Positions 43,740 to 52,193 of a stretch of 64,000 bases of DNA are shown here, in pieces. How positions within the stretch are numbered: the stretch's first letter is position 1; each line of letters starts with the position of its first letter. The notes beneath the pieces are model-generated. The model saw nothing but the letters and a program-made list of their open reading frames with translations, searched no databases and had not been told where the DNA came from. The position numbers were made by a program, and so were the translations under genes. Origin of the DNA: a bacterium (GTDB taxonomy: Bacteria; Zixibacteria; MSB-5A5; GN15; FEB-12); NCBI GenBank assembly GCA_020444475.1, contig JAHLKV010000002.1, positions 248,001 through 312,000 of the forward strand, written 5' to 3'.

Positions 43740-44411
43740 ATGGCACACCCGACCACAGCACAGTCCCGGCTCGCTCAGTTTGATGCCCAGATCAATATCG
43801 AGCAGATGCTTCGTGATAAGGGATACAAGTATATCTGTGGCGTGGATGAAGCCGGACGGGGACCGCTGGCCGGACCGGTTGTCGCTGCGGCGGTGATTTT
43901 GCCGCTTGACTGCGCTATCGAGGGATTGACCGACTCCAAGCTGCTGACGGCCGACAGGCGTGATCATCTGTTCGAGGAGCTGGTCGAAGACTCCGTTGTC
44001 TCGGCAGTCGGGATCATGGATCACAATGATATCGACACGATGAATATCCTTCGGGCGTCGCTGATGGCGATGCGCAAGGCGGTACTCGATCTGTCGCAGA
44101 AGCCCGATGTCGTTCTGGTCGACGGCAGTTTCGCCGTCCCCAATCTCTCCCAGCCACAGTATGCCATTATCAAGGGGGACCGTCGCTGTCAGGCGATTGC
44201 AGCCGCCTCGATCATAGCCAAGGTTACCCGGGACCGAATCATGTCCCGCTACGAAGAAATCTATCCCCACTTCTCATTTGCCGCCCACAAGGGCTACCCC
44301 ACCGCCGAGCATCTTCGGGAACTGCGGGAGCACGGTCCCTGCGACATTCATCGCCGCTCCTTCCGACCGGTCGCCGAGATTCTCGAACAGTATGAGCTCT
44401 TCACGAAATAA
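43740..44411 (+). CDS. rnhB: ribonuclease HII
   Basis: A 223-residue RNase HII that nicks RNA-DNA hybrids at embedded ribonucleotides. Catalytic acids are in CGVDEAGRGPLAGPVVAAA (Asp-Glu near residues 35-36), VLVDGSFAV and the later SIIAKVTRDRIM block; the C-terminus has YPTAEHLRELREHGPCDIHR. The gene overlaps yraN by 20 bp, as rnhB and yraN often do. Confidence 0.95.
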   Translation: MAHPTTAQSRLAQFDAQINIEQMLRDKGYKYICGVDEAGRGPLAGPVVAAAVILPLDCAIEGLTDSKLLTADRRDHLFEELVEDSVVSAVGIMDHNDIDTMNILRASLMAMRKAVLDLSQKPDVVLVDGSFAVPNLSQPQYAIIKGDRRCQAIAAASIIAKVTRDRIMSRYEEIYPHFSFAAHKGYPTAEHLRELREHGPCDIHRRSFRPVAEILEQYELFTK

Positions 44412-44775
44412 CGAAGACCACCCCAACCGTCAGCACCGAATCGGTCAGCGTTTTGAAGATCAGGCGGTATCGTTTCTCGAACAGCTGGGCTTTGAGATTA
44501 TCGAGAGAAACTGGCGGGCCGGCCACAAAGAGATCGATATCATCGCCCGGAAGAAGAGCCTGCTGGTGTTTGTCGAAGTGAAAGCCTCGATGACATCGTC
44601 GTTCGGACACCCTGCGGAGCGAGTGACGCCGGCCAAGATGAAAAATCTCTCCGAGGCTGCCCAGCGGTATGTGCTTGAGCGAGGGATATCGGGCTGTGAT
44701 TTGCGGTTCGATGTGATTACGTTCAGCGATGGCCGGCTGGAGCATTATCCGGATGCGTTTCCGTTTACTGAGTAA
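44392..44775 (+). CDS. UPF0102/YraN family nuclease-like protein
   Basis: A 127-residue protein with the restriction-endonuclease-like fold. The start at 44392 lies within rnhB. Family motifs are GQRFEDQAVSFLEQLGFEIIERNWR, the active-site-like EIDIIARKKSLLVFVEVK, and FDVITFSD near the C-terminus. The role is not established for the family; the rnhB linkage suggests nucleic-acid processing. Confidence 0.9.
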   Translation: MSSSRNNEDHPNRQHRIGQRFEDQAVSFLEQLGFEIIERNWRAGHKEIDIIARKKSLLVFVEVKASMTSSFGHPAERVTPAKMKNLSEAAQRYVLERGISGCDLRFDVITFSDGRLEHYPDAFPFTE

Positions 44776-44781
44776 AAGAAC

Positions 44782-44916
44782 TCGTCAGGTGTAACGCGCC
44801 TTCGGCGCATAAGCACCTGACGAAACTTCTGAGCGCCTGCGGCGCACAGGCACTTAACGAAACTGATAGGTATGTTCCGTCGGATGCTTCTCGCCGGAGG
44901 CGGGTACATCCGACGG
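44782..44916. repeat. nested palindromes of the variable-stem family
   Basis: The first (44782-44823) has outer arms TCGTCAGGTG/CACCTGACGA and an inner GCGCC/GGCGC. A degenerate copy with inner GCGCC/GGCGC lies at about 44832-44845. The third (44877-44916) has outer arms CCGTCGGATG/CATCCGACGG and an inner CTCGCC/GGCGGG with one G-T pair. They fill the space between the convergent yraN and the small membrane protein, where they may also terminate transcription. Confidence 0.8.
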
Positions 44917-44935
44917 TCTCTTGATCAGAAGAGGG

Positions 44936-45286
44936 TTAGTCGTACACTGAAGGATCCGGGCGCGGCTGCTCTCCCCCACGCTCCAGGGTCAGCAGCGAAT
45001 CCACGCAGACGTTGACCCGCTTGGTGAAATTGGTGGGGTCGTCGTCGGAAGTCTCATACCGCTTGAGGTACTTCAGAAGCTGCTCTTGCGAGACGTGGTT
45101 GGCCGTGAGTGCGGAGTCGCGGTAGGCTTCGTAAACCTCCGGTTCATGGCGGTATTTGATCGCCGCCACCCAGAGTTGAGCCGTGAGCAGAGCGTTTTGC
45201 ATCTCGGTCTCGACTGCCCGGCGGTCCCGGTGCTGGACATAGTATTTCCAGCCAAACCAGATAACGGCGGCCAGGACAAACGGCAC
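44936..45286 (-). CDS. small single-pass membrane protein, unknown function
   Basis: A 116-residue protein with a GTG start; the upstream frame has a stop after 17 codons and no other standard start. One N-terminal hydrophobic segment (VLAAVIWFGWKYYV) anchors a ~90-residue charged, helical domain with VETEMQNALLTAQLWV and SQEQLLKYLKRYETSDDDP. No family was recognised. It is divergent from ispG, with 99 bp between. Confidence 0.6.
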   Translation of the reverse strand: MPFVLAAVIWFGWKYYVQHRDRRAVETEMQNALLTAQLWVAAIKYRHEPEVYEAYRDSALTANHVSQEQLLKYLKRYETSDDDPTNFTKRVNVCVDSLLTLERGGEQPRPDPSVYD

Positions 45287-45385
45287 TAGGCGCTTAAACC
45301 AGATAATATGGGGCCAACTTTCCGTTGATTTTCGCGGTTACAAGTATAAATTACGTGCTCGACTGACACCGGTCAAGGAAACAGG

Positions 45386-46477
45386 ATGGAACTTACATAT
45401 CCCATACAGCGGCGCAAGAGCCGAGCCGTGAAAATCGGCGATGTTATCATCGGCGGCGGCTTCCCTATCGCCATTCAGTCGATGACTACAACCGATACCC
45501 GCAATGTCCCGGCGACGGTGAAGCAGGTCAACGATTTGTTCGAAGCCGGCTGCGATATCGTCCGTTTGTCGGTTCTCAACCACCAGGCGGCCGACTGCCT
45601 GCCGGCTATCCGCGAACAGGTCACCGGGCCGATTGTCGCCGATATTCATTTCCAGTACAAACTGGCGCTTAAGGCGATCGAGTCCGGATTCGACAAAATT
45701 CGGATCAATCCGGGCAATATCGGGGCGGAGTGGAAAGTCCGGGAGGTCACCAAAGCGGCCAAAGAGCGGGAAATCCCCATCAGGATCGGCGTCAATTCGG
45801 GGTCTCTGCCCGACGACGTGCTCGCGAAGTACGGTCATGATGATCCCCGCGCTTTCACCGAGGCGGCTCTTCGCGAGGTGCACATCCTCGAAGACATGAA
45901 CTTCGAGAACATCGTCATCTCGGTGAAATCGACCAACACCCAGACCGCCTTCTGGGCCTACCACATGCTGGCCCGAGAGTGTGACTACCCGCTTCACGTG
46001 GGAATCACCGAATCCGGGATTCTGGAAACCGGAACGATCAAGTCATCGGTCGGTATCGGCGCGATCCTCATGACCGGGATCGGTGACACGATCCGGGTGT
46101 CGCTGGCCGCTGACCCGATCCACGAACCGCGCGTGGCCAAACAGATATTGACTTCGTGCGGCCTGGGGCCGGACGGTGTCGAAGTGATCGCCTGCCCGAC
46201 CTGCGGACGCTGCCAGATCGATATGATTCCCCTGGCTGAGTCGATCTCGGCCAGAACCCGCCATATCAAAAAGCCACTCAAGGTGGCGGTGATGGGCTGC
46301 GCCGTCAACGGTCCGGGCGAAGCGAAGGCGGCCGATGTCGGCATCGCGGGCGGGGCCGGTAAAGGCATGATCATCAAGAAGGGTGAGATTATCTCGCGAT
46401 TCGATGAGGCTGAGTTGGAGGCGCGCCTGCTGGACGAAATTGAGGCCATGACCGGGGAGAAAATCGACCGGGACTAG
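45386..46477 (+). CDS. ispG: 4-hydroxy-3-methylbut-2-enyl-diphosphate synthase
   Basis: A 363-residue IspG/GcpE enzyme of the non-mevalonate isoprenoid pathway; it reduces MEcPP to HMBPP with a [4Fe-4S] cluster. The TIM-barrel part begins with RRKSRAVKIGDV and PIAIQSMTTTDT. The cluster Cys residues are in ACPTCGRCQ and in GCAVNGPGEA near the C-terminus. The compact length is the bacterial two-domain type. An AAGGA site precedes the ATG and a terminator follows. Confidence 0.97.
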   Translation: MELTYPIQRRKSRAVKIGDVIIGGGFPIAIQSMTTTDTRNVPATVKQVNDLFEAGCDIVRLSVLNHQAADCLPAIREQVTGPIVADIHFQYKLALKAIESGFDKIRINPGNIGAEWKVREVTKAAKEREIPIRIGVNSGSLPDDVLAKYGHDDPRAFTEAALREVHILEDMNFENIVISVKSTNTQTAFWAYHMLARECDYPLHVGITESGILETGTIKSSVGIGAILMTGIGDTIRVSLAADPIHEPRVAKQILTSCGLGPDGVEVIACPTCGRCQIDMIPLAESISARTRHIKKPLKVAVMGCAVNGPGEAKAADVGIAGGAGKGMIIKKGEIISRFDEAELEARLLDEIEAMTGEKIDRD

Positions 46478-46503
46478 CCGGTGAAAACAGCGCTGCGTAT
46501 TCG

Positions 46504-46531
46504 GCCGTCCGGCAATCCGGGCGGCTTTTTT
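46504..46531 (+). terminator. Rho-independent terminator of ispG
   Basis: The stem GCCGTCCGG/CCGGGCGGC (46504-46512, 46517-46525, one wobble) is followed by six T. It lies 27 bp after the stop codon. Confidence 0.92.
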
Positions 46532-46782
46532 CCTTTCTCGTCACATCCTCAGACCGTCGCCTAAACGGGTAATAATGGGTATATGATATCCCCATTTTTT
46601 GTTTGCGCAGGGCGGTATTTTTTCCGTACAAAATGGGTCTTTATTTTGTCCGAGTACGAAACTTAGACAACGCGATTTCCGTACTCGACTTCATCGTGCT
46701 TGAAGACGCACGGTGGGCCGGCGGATGTACAGTCCGGCCGGCAGGATCCCAAAACAATTTTTTTCACATGGAGTCATTGTAC

Positions 46783-47391
46783 ATGCGACGCATGAAGTTG
46801 GTGTGGCGCCGGCACCGCCGTTTGGTCCCCGCGCTGTTGTTGCTCGGCGCTCTGGTGGGGATGACGATCTTGTCCGCCTGCGGGACCGAAGGTCAGGCTA
46901 AGACCTCCCGGGCCGATATGATCAAGCGCGGCGAGTACCTGGTCAATATCAACGGGTGTAACGACTGCCACACGCCCAAGATCATGGTGAACGGCATGCC
47001 GGAACCCGATCCGAAACGCCTGCTGTCCGGTCATCCGGCGAACATGCCGATGCCTGCTCTTCCCACAGAACCATTTGACCCGAACGGCTGGGCAGTGCGG
47101 ACCACTCTCAATCTCACCGCCTGGTACGGGCCGTGGGGCGTAAGTTTCGCTTCCAACCTGACGCCGGATCAGGTAACCGGCAGCGGCGCCTGGACGCCCG
47201 ACGTCTTTATCAAAGCCATGCGCAATGGTAAGCATCTCGGCAGTGGTCGGGCGATTCTTCCGCCCATGCCGTGGCCGATGATCGGCAAGATGACCGATGA
47301 CGATCTCAAGGCCGTGTTCGCCTACCTGCACTCAATCCCGGCGATCGAGAACATGGTCCCGCAGCCAATCCCGCCCGCTGCCGCTCAGTAG
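46783..47391 (+). CDS. monohaem c-type cytochrome lipoprotein
   Basis: A protein of about 202 residues. The start at 46783 is chosen for a GGAG site nine bases upstream; ATGs at 46768 and 46792 are alternatives. A lipoprotein signal ends in LSAC. One haem motif, CNDCH, sits in RGEYLVNINGCNDCHTP, and candidate Met axial ligands lie in PPMPWPMIGKMTDDDL. The sequence resembles periplasmic cytochromes attached to dehydrogenases. It should carry electrons at the outer face of a membrane. A membrane-protein gene follows, so they may work together. Confidence 0.85.
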   Translation: MRRMKLVWRRHRRLVPALLLLGALVGMTILSACGTEGQAKTSRADMIKRGEYLVNINGCNDCHTPKIMVNGMPEPDPKRLLSGHPANMPMPALPTEPFDPNGWAVRTTLNLTAWYGPWGVSFASNLTPDQVTGSGAWTPDVFIKAMRNGKHLGSGRAILPPMPWPMIGKMTDDDLKAVFAYLHSIPAIENMVPQPIPPAAAQ

Positions 47392-47424
47392 ACGACCTGC
47401 TTCACACCGACGCCCGATAGATCC

Positions 47425-47457
47425 GGCGGTCGCAGACCGACAACGTTTGCGACCGCC
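47425..47457 (+). terminator. long hairpin between cytochrome and membrane-protein genes
   Basis: A perfect 10-bp stem GGCGGTCGCA/TGCGACCGCC (47425-47434, 47448-47457) has a 13-base loop but only a weak T-run after it. It may be a partial terminator or an RNA-stability element between the two genes. Confidence 0.5.
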
Positions 47458-47539
47458 ACCTCCCCCTTTCAGCTTGACACCGTCCGTTTGTCGGGGCTTA
47501 CTGATGGCAGCACCATCTTCCGGAGCGAGGAGAAGATAC

Positions 47540-48028
47540 GTGAACGCGGCACACATTCATCTGGTCATCAATCATATCCCGGTCATGGGACTGTTGTTTG
47601 GGGCGGGTTTCCTGTTGGTCGGACTGCTGTCGAAGAAGGACTTGCTGATCAAATCGGCCTTCGTCTTGTTCATCATCGCAGCCATCGGAGCGGTCATCAC
47701 GTTTTTCAGTGGCGAGGGCGCCGAGGAAGTCATCGAGCATCTGCCCGGAGTCGACGGGGCACTGATACACACCCACGAAGAGGCTGGTGAGACGGCGCTG
47801 ATCGGCATGATCGTCATGGGGCTGCTGGCCATCGGCGGCCTGTGGGTCTACCGTTTCATGAACCGCATTCGCATAACCGCGGCGGTGTTGATCTTTCTCG
47901 CTTCGGTCCTCGCCCTCGGCTGGCTGGCCTACACGGCGAATCTGGGCGGCGACATTCGGCATCCGGAAGTCCGGAAAGACTTTGTACCGCCCGATGCAAA
48001 GACGCCGACGGTTGACGACCACGATTAG
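47540..48028 (+). CDS. small four-helix membrane protein, DUF2231-like
   Basis: A 162-residue protein with a GTG start behind AGGAG. It has four hydrophobic segments. The first, HIHLVINHIPVMGLLFGAGF, holds His residues facing the membrane. The loop after helix two has FFSGEGAEEVIEHLPGVDGAL and IHTHEEAGETAL. The HxH and His-rich pattern recalls DUF2231-type proteins that may bind haem b. With the preceding cytochrome c it could form a small redox module. The function is inferred only from layout. Confidence 0.7.
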   Translation: MNAAHIHLVINHIPVMGLLFGAGFLLVGLLSKKDLLIKSAFVLFIIAAIGAVITFFSGEGAEEVIEHLPGVDGALIHTHEEAGETALIGMIVMGLLAIGGLWVYRFMNRIRITAAVLIFLASVLALGWLAYTANLGGDIRHPEVRKDFVPPDAKTPTVDDHD

Positions 48029-48037
48029 CCGAATGCG

Positions 48038-48067
48038 TACGTGGTGTACGTCCTCGTGCACCACGTA
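48038..48067. repeat. palindrome of the GTGGTG/CACCAC family
   Basis: Arms TACGTGGTG/CACCACGTA (48038-48046, 48059-48067) enclose ACG/CGT and a 4-base loop. It is in the reverse orientation to the copy at 17351 and lies 8 bp before the next start codon. Confidence 0.75.
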
Positions 48068-48075
48068 ACAGAACA

Positions 48076-48522
48076 ATGCGTCTGCCGATACAAATCGCGA
48101 TCTACATCATCCGCCCCCACGGCGACAGCCATCAATACCTGATGCTTCACCGGGTGCTCACACGTCTCTCCTTCTGGCAGGGCGTGACGGGCGGTGTGGA
48201 GTCCGGCGAGACCATCGAACAGACCGCGGCGCGGGAGCTGACCGAGGAAACCGGTTTCGCACCCGACGACCTCCGTCCGATCGGCTACACCTACACCTTC
48301 CCCGCCGATGAGTTTTTCAAGGACATCTATGACGAACCGGTCGATGAGATCACGCAGCATGTGTTCGTGGCGAGAGTCCCGGCCGATTCCGAACCGACCA
48401 TTGATCCGATCGAACATGACGAGTATCGCTGGTGTTCATTTCACGAAGCTCTAGCGTTGTTGTACTGGTGGGACGACAAAGAGTCAATCAAGCGCGTAGA
48501 AGAAGTCCTGACCACACCGTAA
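48076..48522 (+). CDS. Nudix hydrolase, NudB-like
   Basis: A 148-residue Nudix pyrophosphohydrolase. The Nudix box GGVESGETIEQTAARELTEE-TGF (residues ~39-61) is complete. The N-terminal IQIAIYIIRPHGDSHQYLML and the late EHDEYRWCSFHEAL resemble dihydroneopterin triphosphate pyrophosphatase, a folate-pathway enzyme. Other nucleotide substrates are possible. A palindromic repeat sits right before the start codon. Confidence 0.88.
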   Translation: MRLPIQIAIYIIRPHGDSHQYLMLHRVLTRLSFWQGVTGGVESGETIEQTAARELTEETGFAPDDLRPIGYTYTFPADEFFKDIYDEPVDEITQHVFVARVPADSEPTIDPIEHDEYRWCSFHEALALLYWWDDKESIKRVEEVLTTP

Positions 48523-48929
48523 CCCCGCAGCCCGCCCGTCTCGGGCGTGTTGAAAGAGCCCTTTGCCACGGTTGTCGCTTGACGCACTCAACGAGCCACG
48601 CGATGGAATCAGCTTGAGTGAAAATGAGATGCCGTCGGGTGTCGTCCGCCTGCGGCGGACTAGCACCCGACGGAACGGCTTCGAAACACCTTTTTCAACA
48701 AGCCAGTCTCGAGTGGGCAATGCGAAAGTGCGGGGCGTGCGAGGCGTACGTGCGGGGCGTGCGTCCTCGAGCGCCACGGAACCCTGCATCGCCTCGAGTA
48801 GCCCACCCGTCCTTTGCTCCCTGTAGCCCATCCGTCTCGGGTGGACACAGAATCCAATTTTATCCTCCCCAAACATCCTCCCGCTAACCTATCTTGCGGC
48901 GACGTAAACTGCCAACCGGAGAACCACCA
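48523..48929. other. intergenic region with repeats upstream of mgsA
   Basis: About 400 bp with no convincing gene. It contains the nested palindrome at 48632-48673 and, near 48826-48846, a CCATCCG/CGGGTGG inverted repeat. The remainder is composition-biased and resembles other repeat junk in the window. The mgsA promoter should lie in it. Confidence 0.5.
48632..48673. repeat. nested palindrome, variable-stem family
   Basis: Outer arms CCGTCGGGTG/CACCCGACGG (48632-48641, 48664-48673) enclose the inner hairpin GTCCGCC/GGCGGAC. The inner core with its flanks TC and TAG is the same as at 56580, while the outer arms differ by compensated changes. Confidence 0.85.
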
Positions 48930-49397
48930 ATGCCCGATATGAAACTACCCATGCCGTCGAACAAGACTATCGCGCTGGTCGCACACGATCACAAGAAGGC
49001 CGACCTGCTCGAGTGGGTTCGATACAATAGGAAGATACTGGCCAATCACAGGCTCTACGCGACCGGTACGACCGGCGAACTGCTCAAGCGCGAGACGGGT
49101 CTCGAAGTAATCTCGTTCCGGTCGGGGCCGCTGGGCGGCGATCAGCAACTGGGTGCCAAGATTGTCGAAGGGGAAGTTGACATCCTGATCTTCTTCTGGG
49201 ATCCGCTCGAAGCCCTCCCGCATGATCCCGATGTTCGCGCCCTGCTTCGGGTATCGGTGATCTGGAACATCCCGCTCGCCTGCAACCGTATCACGGCCGA
49301 TTTCCTGATATCATCCCCCCTCATGACCGAGGAGTACGAACGAACCGTACCGGACTACGAAGAATATCGGAAACAGCGGGCATCAAAGAACTTCTGA
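48930..49397 (+). CDS. mgsA: methylglyoxal synthase
   Basis: A 155-residue MGS-like domain protein. It converts dihydroxyacetone phosphate to methylglyoxal and phosphate, a bypass of lower glycolysis. The start at 48930 has a GGAG site. Family blocks are [27 protein letters not shown], the catalytic-Asp segment [14 protein letters not shown], and [15 protein letters not shown] with [14 protein letters not shown]. Length and motifs are typical. Confidence 0.95.
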   Translation: MPDMKLPMPSNKTIALVAHDHKKADLLEWVRYNRKILANHRLYATGTTGELLKRETGLEVISFRSGPLGGDQQLGAKIVEGEVDILIFFWDPLEALPHDPDVRALLRVSVIWNIPLACNRITADFLISSPLMTEEYERTVPDYEEYRKQRASKNF

Positions 49398-49430
49398 GGA
49401 TACTTCGGGGGGTGCGAGACAAAAGAGAGC

Positions 49431-49448
49431 GGGCAGGGCATCCTGCCC
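49431..49448 (+). terminator. hairpin after mgsA
   Basis: The stem GGGCAGG/CCTGCCC (49431-49437, 49442-49448) has a 4-base loop and no T-tract, so termination would be weak. It begins 34 bp after the mgsA stop. Confidence 0.4.
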
Positions 49449-49551
49449 CGCCCGGCAATCCGAACATGCGGCTGGGACCCATCCCTCATGTCTCACTCCG
49501 CACACTATTGTAACGTCGAAACCAGACGACAGTTTCGTATTTTCGATTGGG

Positions 49552-49764
49552 CTACGCGTCCTTCACGGGCAGGACGTGAATCGCCTTCACGACCAGCATA
49601 ACGCGATCGCCCTTCTTCAGCTTCAGATCATTGGCGGATTCGACCGTGAGCACCGACGCCATCTCGTGCGGCGTATCGACCTTGAACTTGGCGAGGGCCA
49701 TGATATCGCCCTTTTTCACCGACGTCACGGTGGCTTCGATCTTGTTTCGAGCGCCGTGTTTCAT
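49552..49764 (-). CDS. molbindin (Mop/TOBE domain protein)
   Basis: A 70-residue protein that is a single Mop domain. Mop proteins form hexamers that bind molybdate or tungstate in the cytosol. The fold markers are ARNKIEATVTSVKKGDIMA at the N-terminus and SANDLKLKKGDRVMLVVKAIHV at the C-terminus. An AGGAGG site precedes the ATG. It is divergent from a Nudix gene and has no ModABC neighbours here. Confidence 0.9.
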   Translation of the reverse strand: MKHGARNKIEATVTSVKKGDIMALAKFKVDTPHEMASVLTVESANDLKLKKGDRVMLVVKAIHVLPVKDA

Positions 49765-49827
49765 ATCTTTCCTCCTGGTTGATGTGACCGTTTTTCAATG
49801 TATACCAACGCTCGAGAGGAGTCGCCA

Positions 49828-50220
49828 GTGAAATCTCCCGCCCTGACAGTCGATGCCGTCATCCAATTCGAAGACGGACGGATAGTCCTGGTCAAACGCG
49901 GGCACGAACCATTTGCCGGTCGGTGGGCCATTCCGGGCGGCTTTGTCGAATACGGCGAGACAGTCGAGCAGGCCTGTGTACGGGAAGCGAAAGAGGAGAC
50001 CGGCCTGGATATTCGTCTCGACCGTCTCGTCGGAGTCTACTCCGATCCCGGCCGCGACCCCCGAGGACACACGGTCTCGGTGGTCTATCTCGCGACACCG
50101 ACAGGCGGTACGCTTCACGCCGACTCCGACGCCGCCGATGCCGTCACGTTTTCGGACTGGCACTCGCTTGACCTGGCGTTTGACCATGCCAGGATTCTCG
50201 CCGACGCGCTGGGCGACTGA
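49828..50220 (+). CDS. Nudix hydrolase, ADP-ribose pyrophosphatase type
   Basis: A 130-residue protein from the GTG at 49828, which has a GAGAGGAG site; an ATG at 49798 would add ten residues. The Nudix box is GGFVEYGETVEQACVREAKE-ETGL. The N-terminal strand VDAVIQFEDGRIVLVKRGHEPFAGRW and DPRGHTVSVVYLA match ADP-ribose/MutT-like enzymes. It is followed after 45 bp by the NFACT gene. Confidence 0.9.
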   Translation: MKSPALTVDAVIQFEDGRIVLVKRGHEPFAGRWAIPGGFVEYGETVEQACVREAKEETGLDIRLDRLVGVYSDPGRDPRGHTVSVVYLATPTGGTLHADSDAADAVTFSDWHSLDLAFDHARILADALGD

Positions 50221-50265
50221 TCGACACCGCTTGGCTGCCGCCGAACACTGCCGTATATTCACCCC

Positions 50266-51942
50266 ATGCAAACCGCCCTGCACATCCTGACACTCGTCAA
50301 CGAACTCAAGCGAGAGCTCGTCGGCGGGACAATAGTCGGCACGGAGTTTTTCAAGAAAGAGCGGGCCGCGTTTCTCATCGTGAAGAAAGAGAAGTCGGTC
50401 GGGGCCCTGGGACTGGTTTTCCATCCGGCCGGCTCAGGAGCGGTGTTCGCCCCGCCTCGAAAGGTGCGACCCGACACAAAAGAAAAGCCGTGGCCGATCT
50501 TCGGCCTGGACAACGCCACCGTTGTCGATGTCTCCCTCCCGGTGCTCGACCGCATTTTCTTCCTGACTGTGCGACGCCCCGATGGTTCGGTCAACAAGCT
50601 CGCGTTCGAAGCAATCGGCCCCAACGGCAACATCTGGCTGCTCGATGAGAGCGACCTGATCAAAGGGACGCTTCGCAATCGAGACTACACCGAAGGCGAT
50701 CGCTATGCACCGTCGCCGCTGCCTGAAGACCGACTGATCCCCACCGGCTTGTCGGTCGACAGTCTTCGCACCTTCCTTCGCGGCTCTTCGGCGAGTTCCC
50801 TTCTCAACGCGCTGGACAGAAAAGTCATCGGTTTCAATCGCACCATGGCGCTCGAGGCCATTCGTCGCGCCGATCTGGATTTTACGGAGATCGACGAACT
50901 CACTGATGATGAGATCGCCGAGCTGCACAAAGCCATAGTCGATATGACCGACCGGTTCACATCGGCGGAGTCCGGCTATCTCTACCAGATCCGCGGGGGA
51001 CTCGAAGCGTATCCATTTAAGCTGAAATCCCGCGAGGATCAGCCGGAGAAATGCAAGACGCTTTCCCTCGCGGTGCTCGAAGTCATACAGCGGCGGCAGG
51101 TCGCCCGCGAAGAGGAGTCCGGGCAGCAGGTTGTTCTGCAGTCGGTGAACCGAGCCGTCAAGCGACTCGAGAAGCGCCTGACTAAGCTCGACGCCGATAT
51201 TGCGCAGGCACAGGACTATGAGAAGTTCAAGAAGTACGGTGAACTCCTCACTATCGCCCGGGACAAGATCCGGAGAGGAATGGCGTCGCTCGATGTCGAG
51301 GATTTATTCGGCGACCACACGGAACGGGTGACGATCGAACTTGATCCCGCCCAGTCTCCACAGGACAATATCGAAAGCTACTTCCGGAAGTACCGTAAGG
51401 GCCGCGAAGGTCTGGAGTTACTGATCCGTCGTCGCGAGATATCACGCTCCGAACTGGACGAACTGCAACAGATGCAGAACGAGTTGGACAGCTCGTACGA
51501 GTCCGCGAGCCGCAAGTACGCCTCAGAACTGGCTTCGCTCCTCCCGAGGGAGGCCGGACGCCGCGAGAGCGCCCCGCGATTGCCCTACCGTGAGTATACG
51601 CTGTCAACCGGACTGACCATCTACATCGGGCGCGACGGCGCCGACAATGACCGGACGACGTTCGAGTTTGCCCGACCGCACGAGTTCTGGTTTCACGCCC
51701 AGCAATGTCCGGGCTCACATGTTGTGATGAAGTTCCCCAACAAATCTTTCGAACCGTCCAAACGAGAGATCGAAGAGACGGCGGCGATCGCCGCCTGGCA
51801 CTCCAAGGCCCGCAATGACTCCCTGGTCCCGGTCATCTATACCCAGCGCAAGTACGTCCGCAAACCCCGCAAAGCCAAGCCGGGGCTGGTAACAGTGGAG
51901 CGGGAAACCTCCGTGATGGTTCAGCCCCGCCCGGCCGAGTAA
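50266..51942 (+). CDS. NFACT-family protein (RqcH/Rqc2-like)
   Basis: A 558-residue protein with an NFACT-N domain (~1-190), HhH and long coiled-coil regions (~200-420), and an NFACT-R domain (~440-535) with YREYTLSTGLTIYIGRDG, FARPHEFWFHAQQCPGSHV and a C-terminal TQRKYVRKPRKAKPGLV. RqcH proteins bind obstructed 50S subunits and add Ala tails to stalled chains. Older annotation calls the family fibronectin-binding. This copy is a little shorter than Firmicutes RqcH, so a full tailing function is inferred. Confidence 0.9.
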   Translation: MQTALHILTLVNELKRELVGGTIVGTEFFKKERAAFLIVKKEKSVGALGLVFHPAGSGAVFAPPRKVRPDTKEKPWPIFGLDNATVVDVSLPVLDRIFFLTVRRPDGSVNKLAFEAIGPNGNIWLLDESDLIKGTLRNRDYTEGDRYAPSPLPEDRLIPTGLSVDSLRTFLRGSSASSLLNALDRKVIGFNRTMALEAIRRADLDFTEIDELTDDEIAELHKAIVDMTDRFTSAESGYLYQIRGGLEAYPFKLKSREDQPEKCKTLSLAVLEVIQRRQVAREEESGQQVVLQSVNRAVKRLEKRLTKLDADIAQAQDYEKFKKYGELLTIARDKIRRGMASLDVEDLFGDHTERVTIELDPAQSPQDNIESYFRKYRKGREGLELLIRRREISRSELDELQQMQNELDSSYESASRKYASELASLLPREAGRRESAPRLPYREYTLSTGLTIYIGRDGADNDRTTFEFARPHEFWFHAQQCPGSHVVMKFPNKSFEPSKREIEETAAIAAWHSKARNDSLVPVIYTQRKYVRKPRKAKPGLVTVERETSVMVQPRPAE

Positions 51943-52102
51943 CCTTTCCGCTGACCGCTTCTGGACCGGCCGCATAGCCGATTTGTTATCTTTTTCACAT
52001 AAGGTCATTAAATATCGATGCCTGTCCCGAGACGCAAGGCGCCCGACTGGACGGGTAACCGTCTACATAACAGTATATTACAGCTAAAAATCGTCCAAAT
52101 TG

Positions 52103-52118
52103 TATACTTTTAAGTATA
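52103..52118. promoter_or_regulatory. AT-rich palindrome upstream of the TetR gene
   Basis: TATACTT/AAGTATA (52103-52109, 52112-52118) is a perfect inverted repeat with a 2-base centre. It lies 46 bp upstream of the palindrome at 52164. It may be a second regulator site or a promoter-region structure. Confidence 0.4.
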
Positions 52119-52163
52119 GATAAACGAGGCGATTTTCGTTGACATGATGTCGATAGAATACTT

Positions 52164-52177
52164 AGTTAGTCCTAACT
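52164..52177. promoter_or_regulatory. candidate TetR operator
   Basis: AGTTAG/CTAACT (52164-52169, 52172-52177) is a perfect inverted repeat with centre TC, ending 16 bp before the start codon of the TetR gene. A TTGACA (52139-52144) upstream could be a -35 element, which would place the palindrome over the -10 region. This is a typical autorepression layout. Confidence 0.5.
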
Positions 52178-52193
52178 TACTGAGGTGGGTGCT

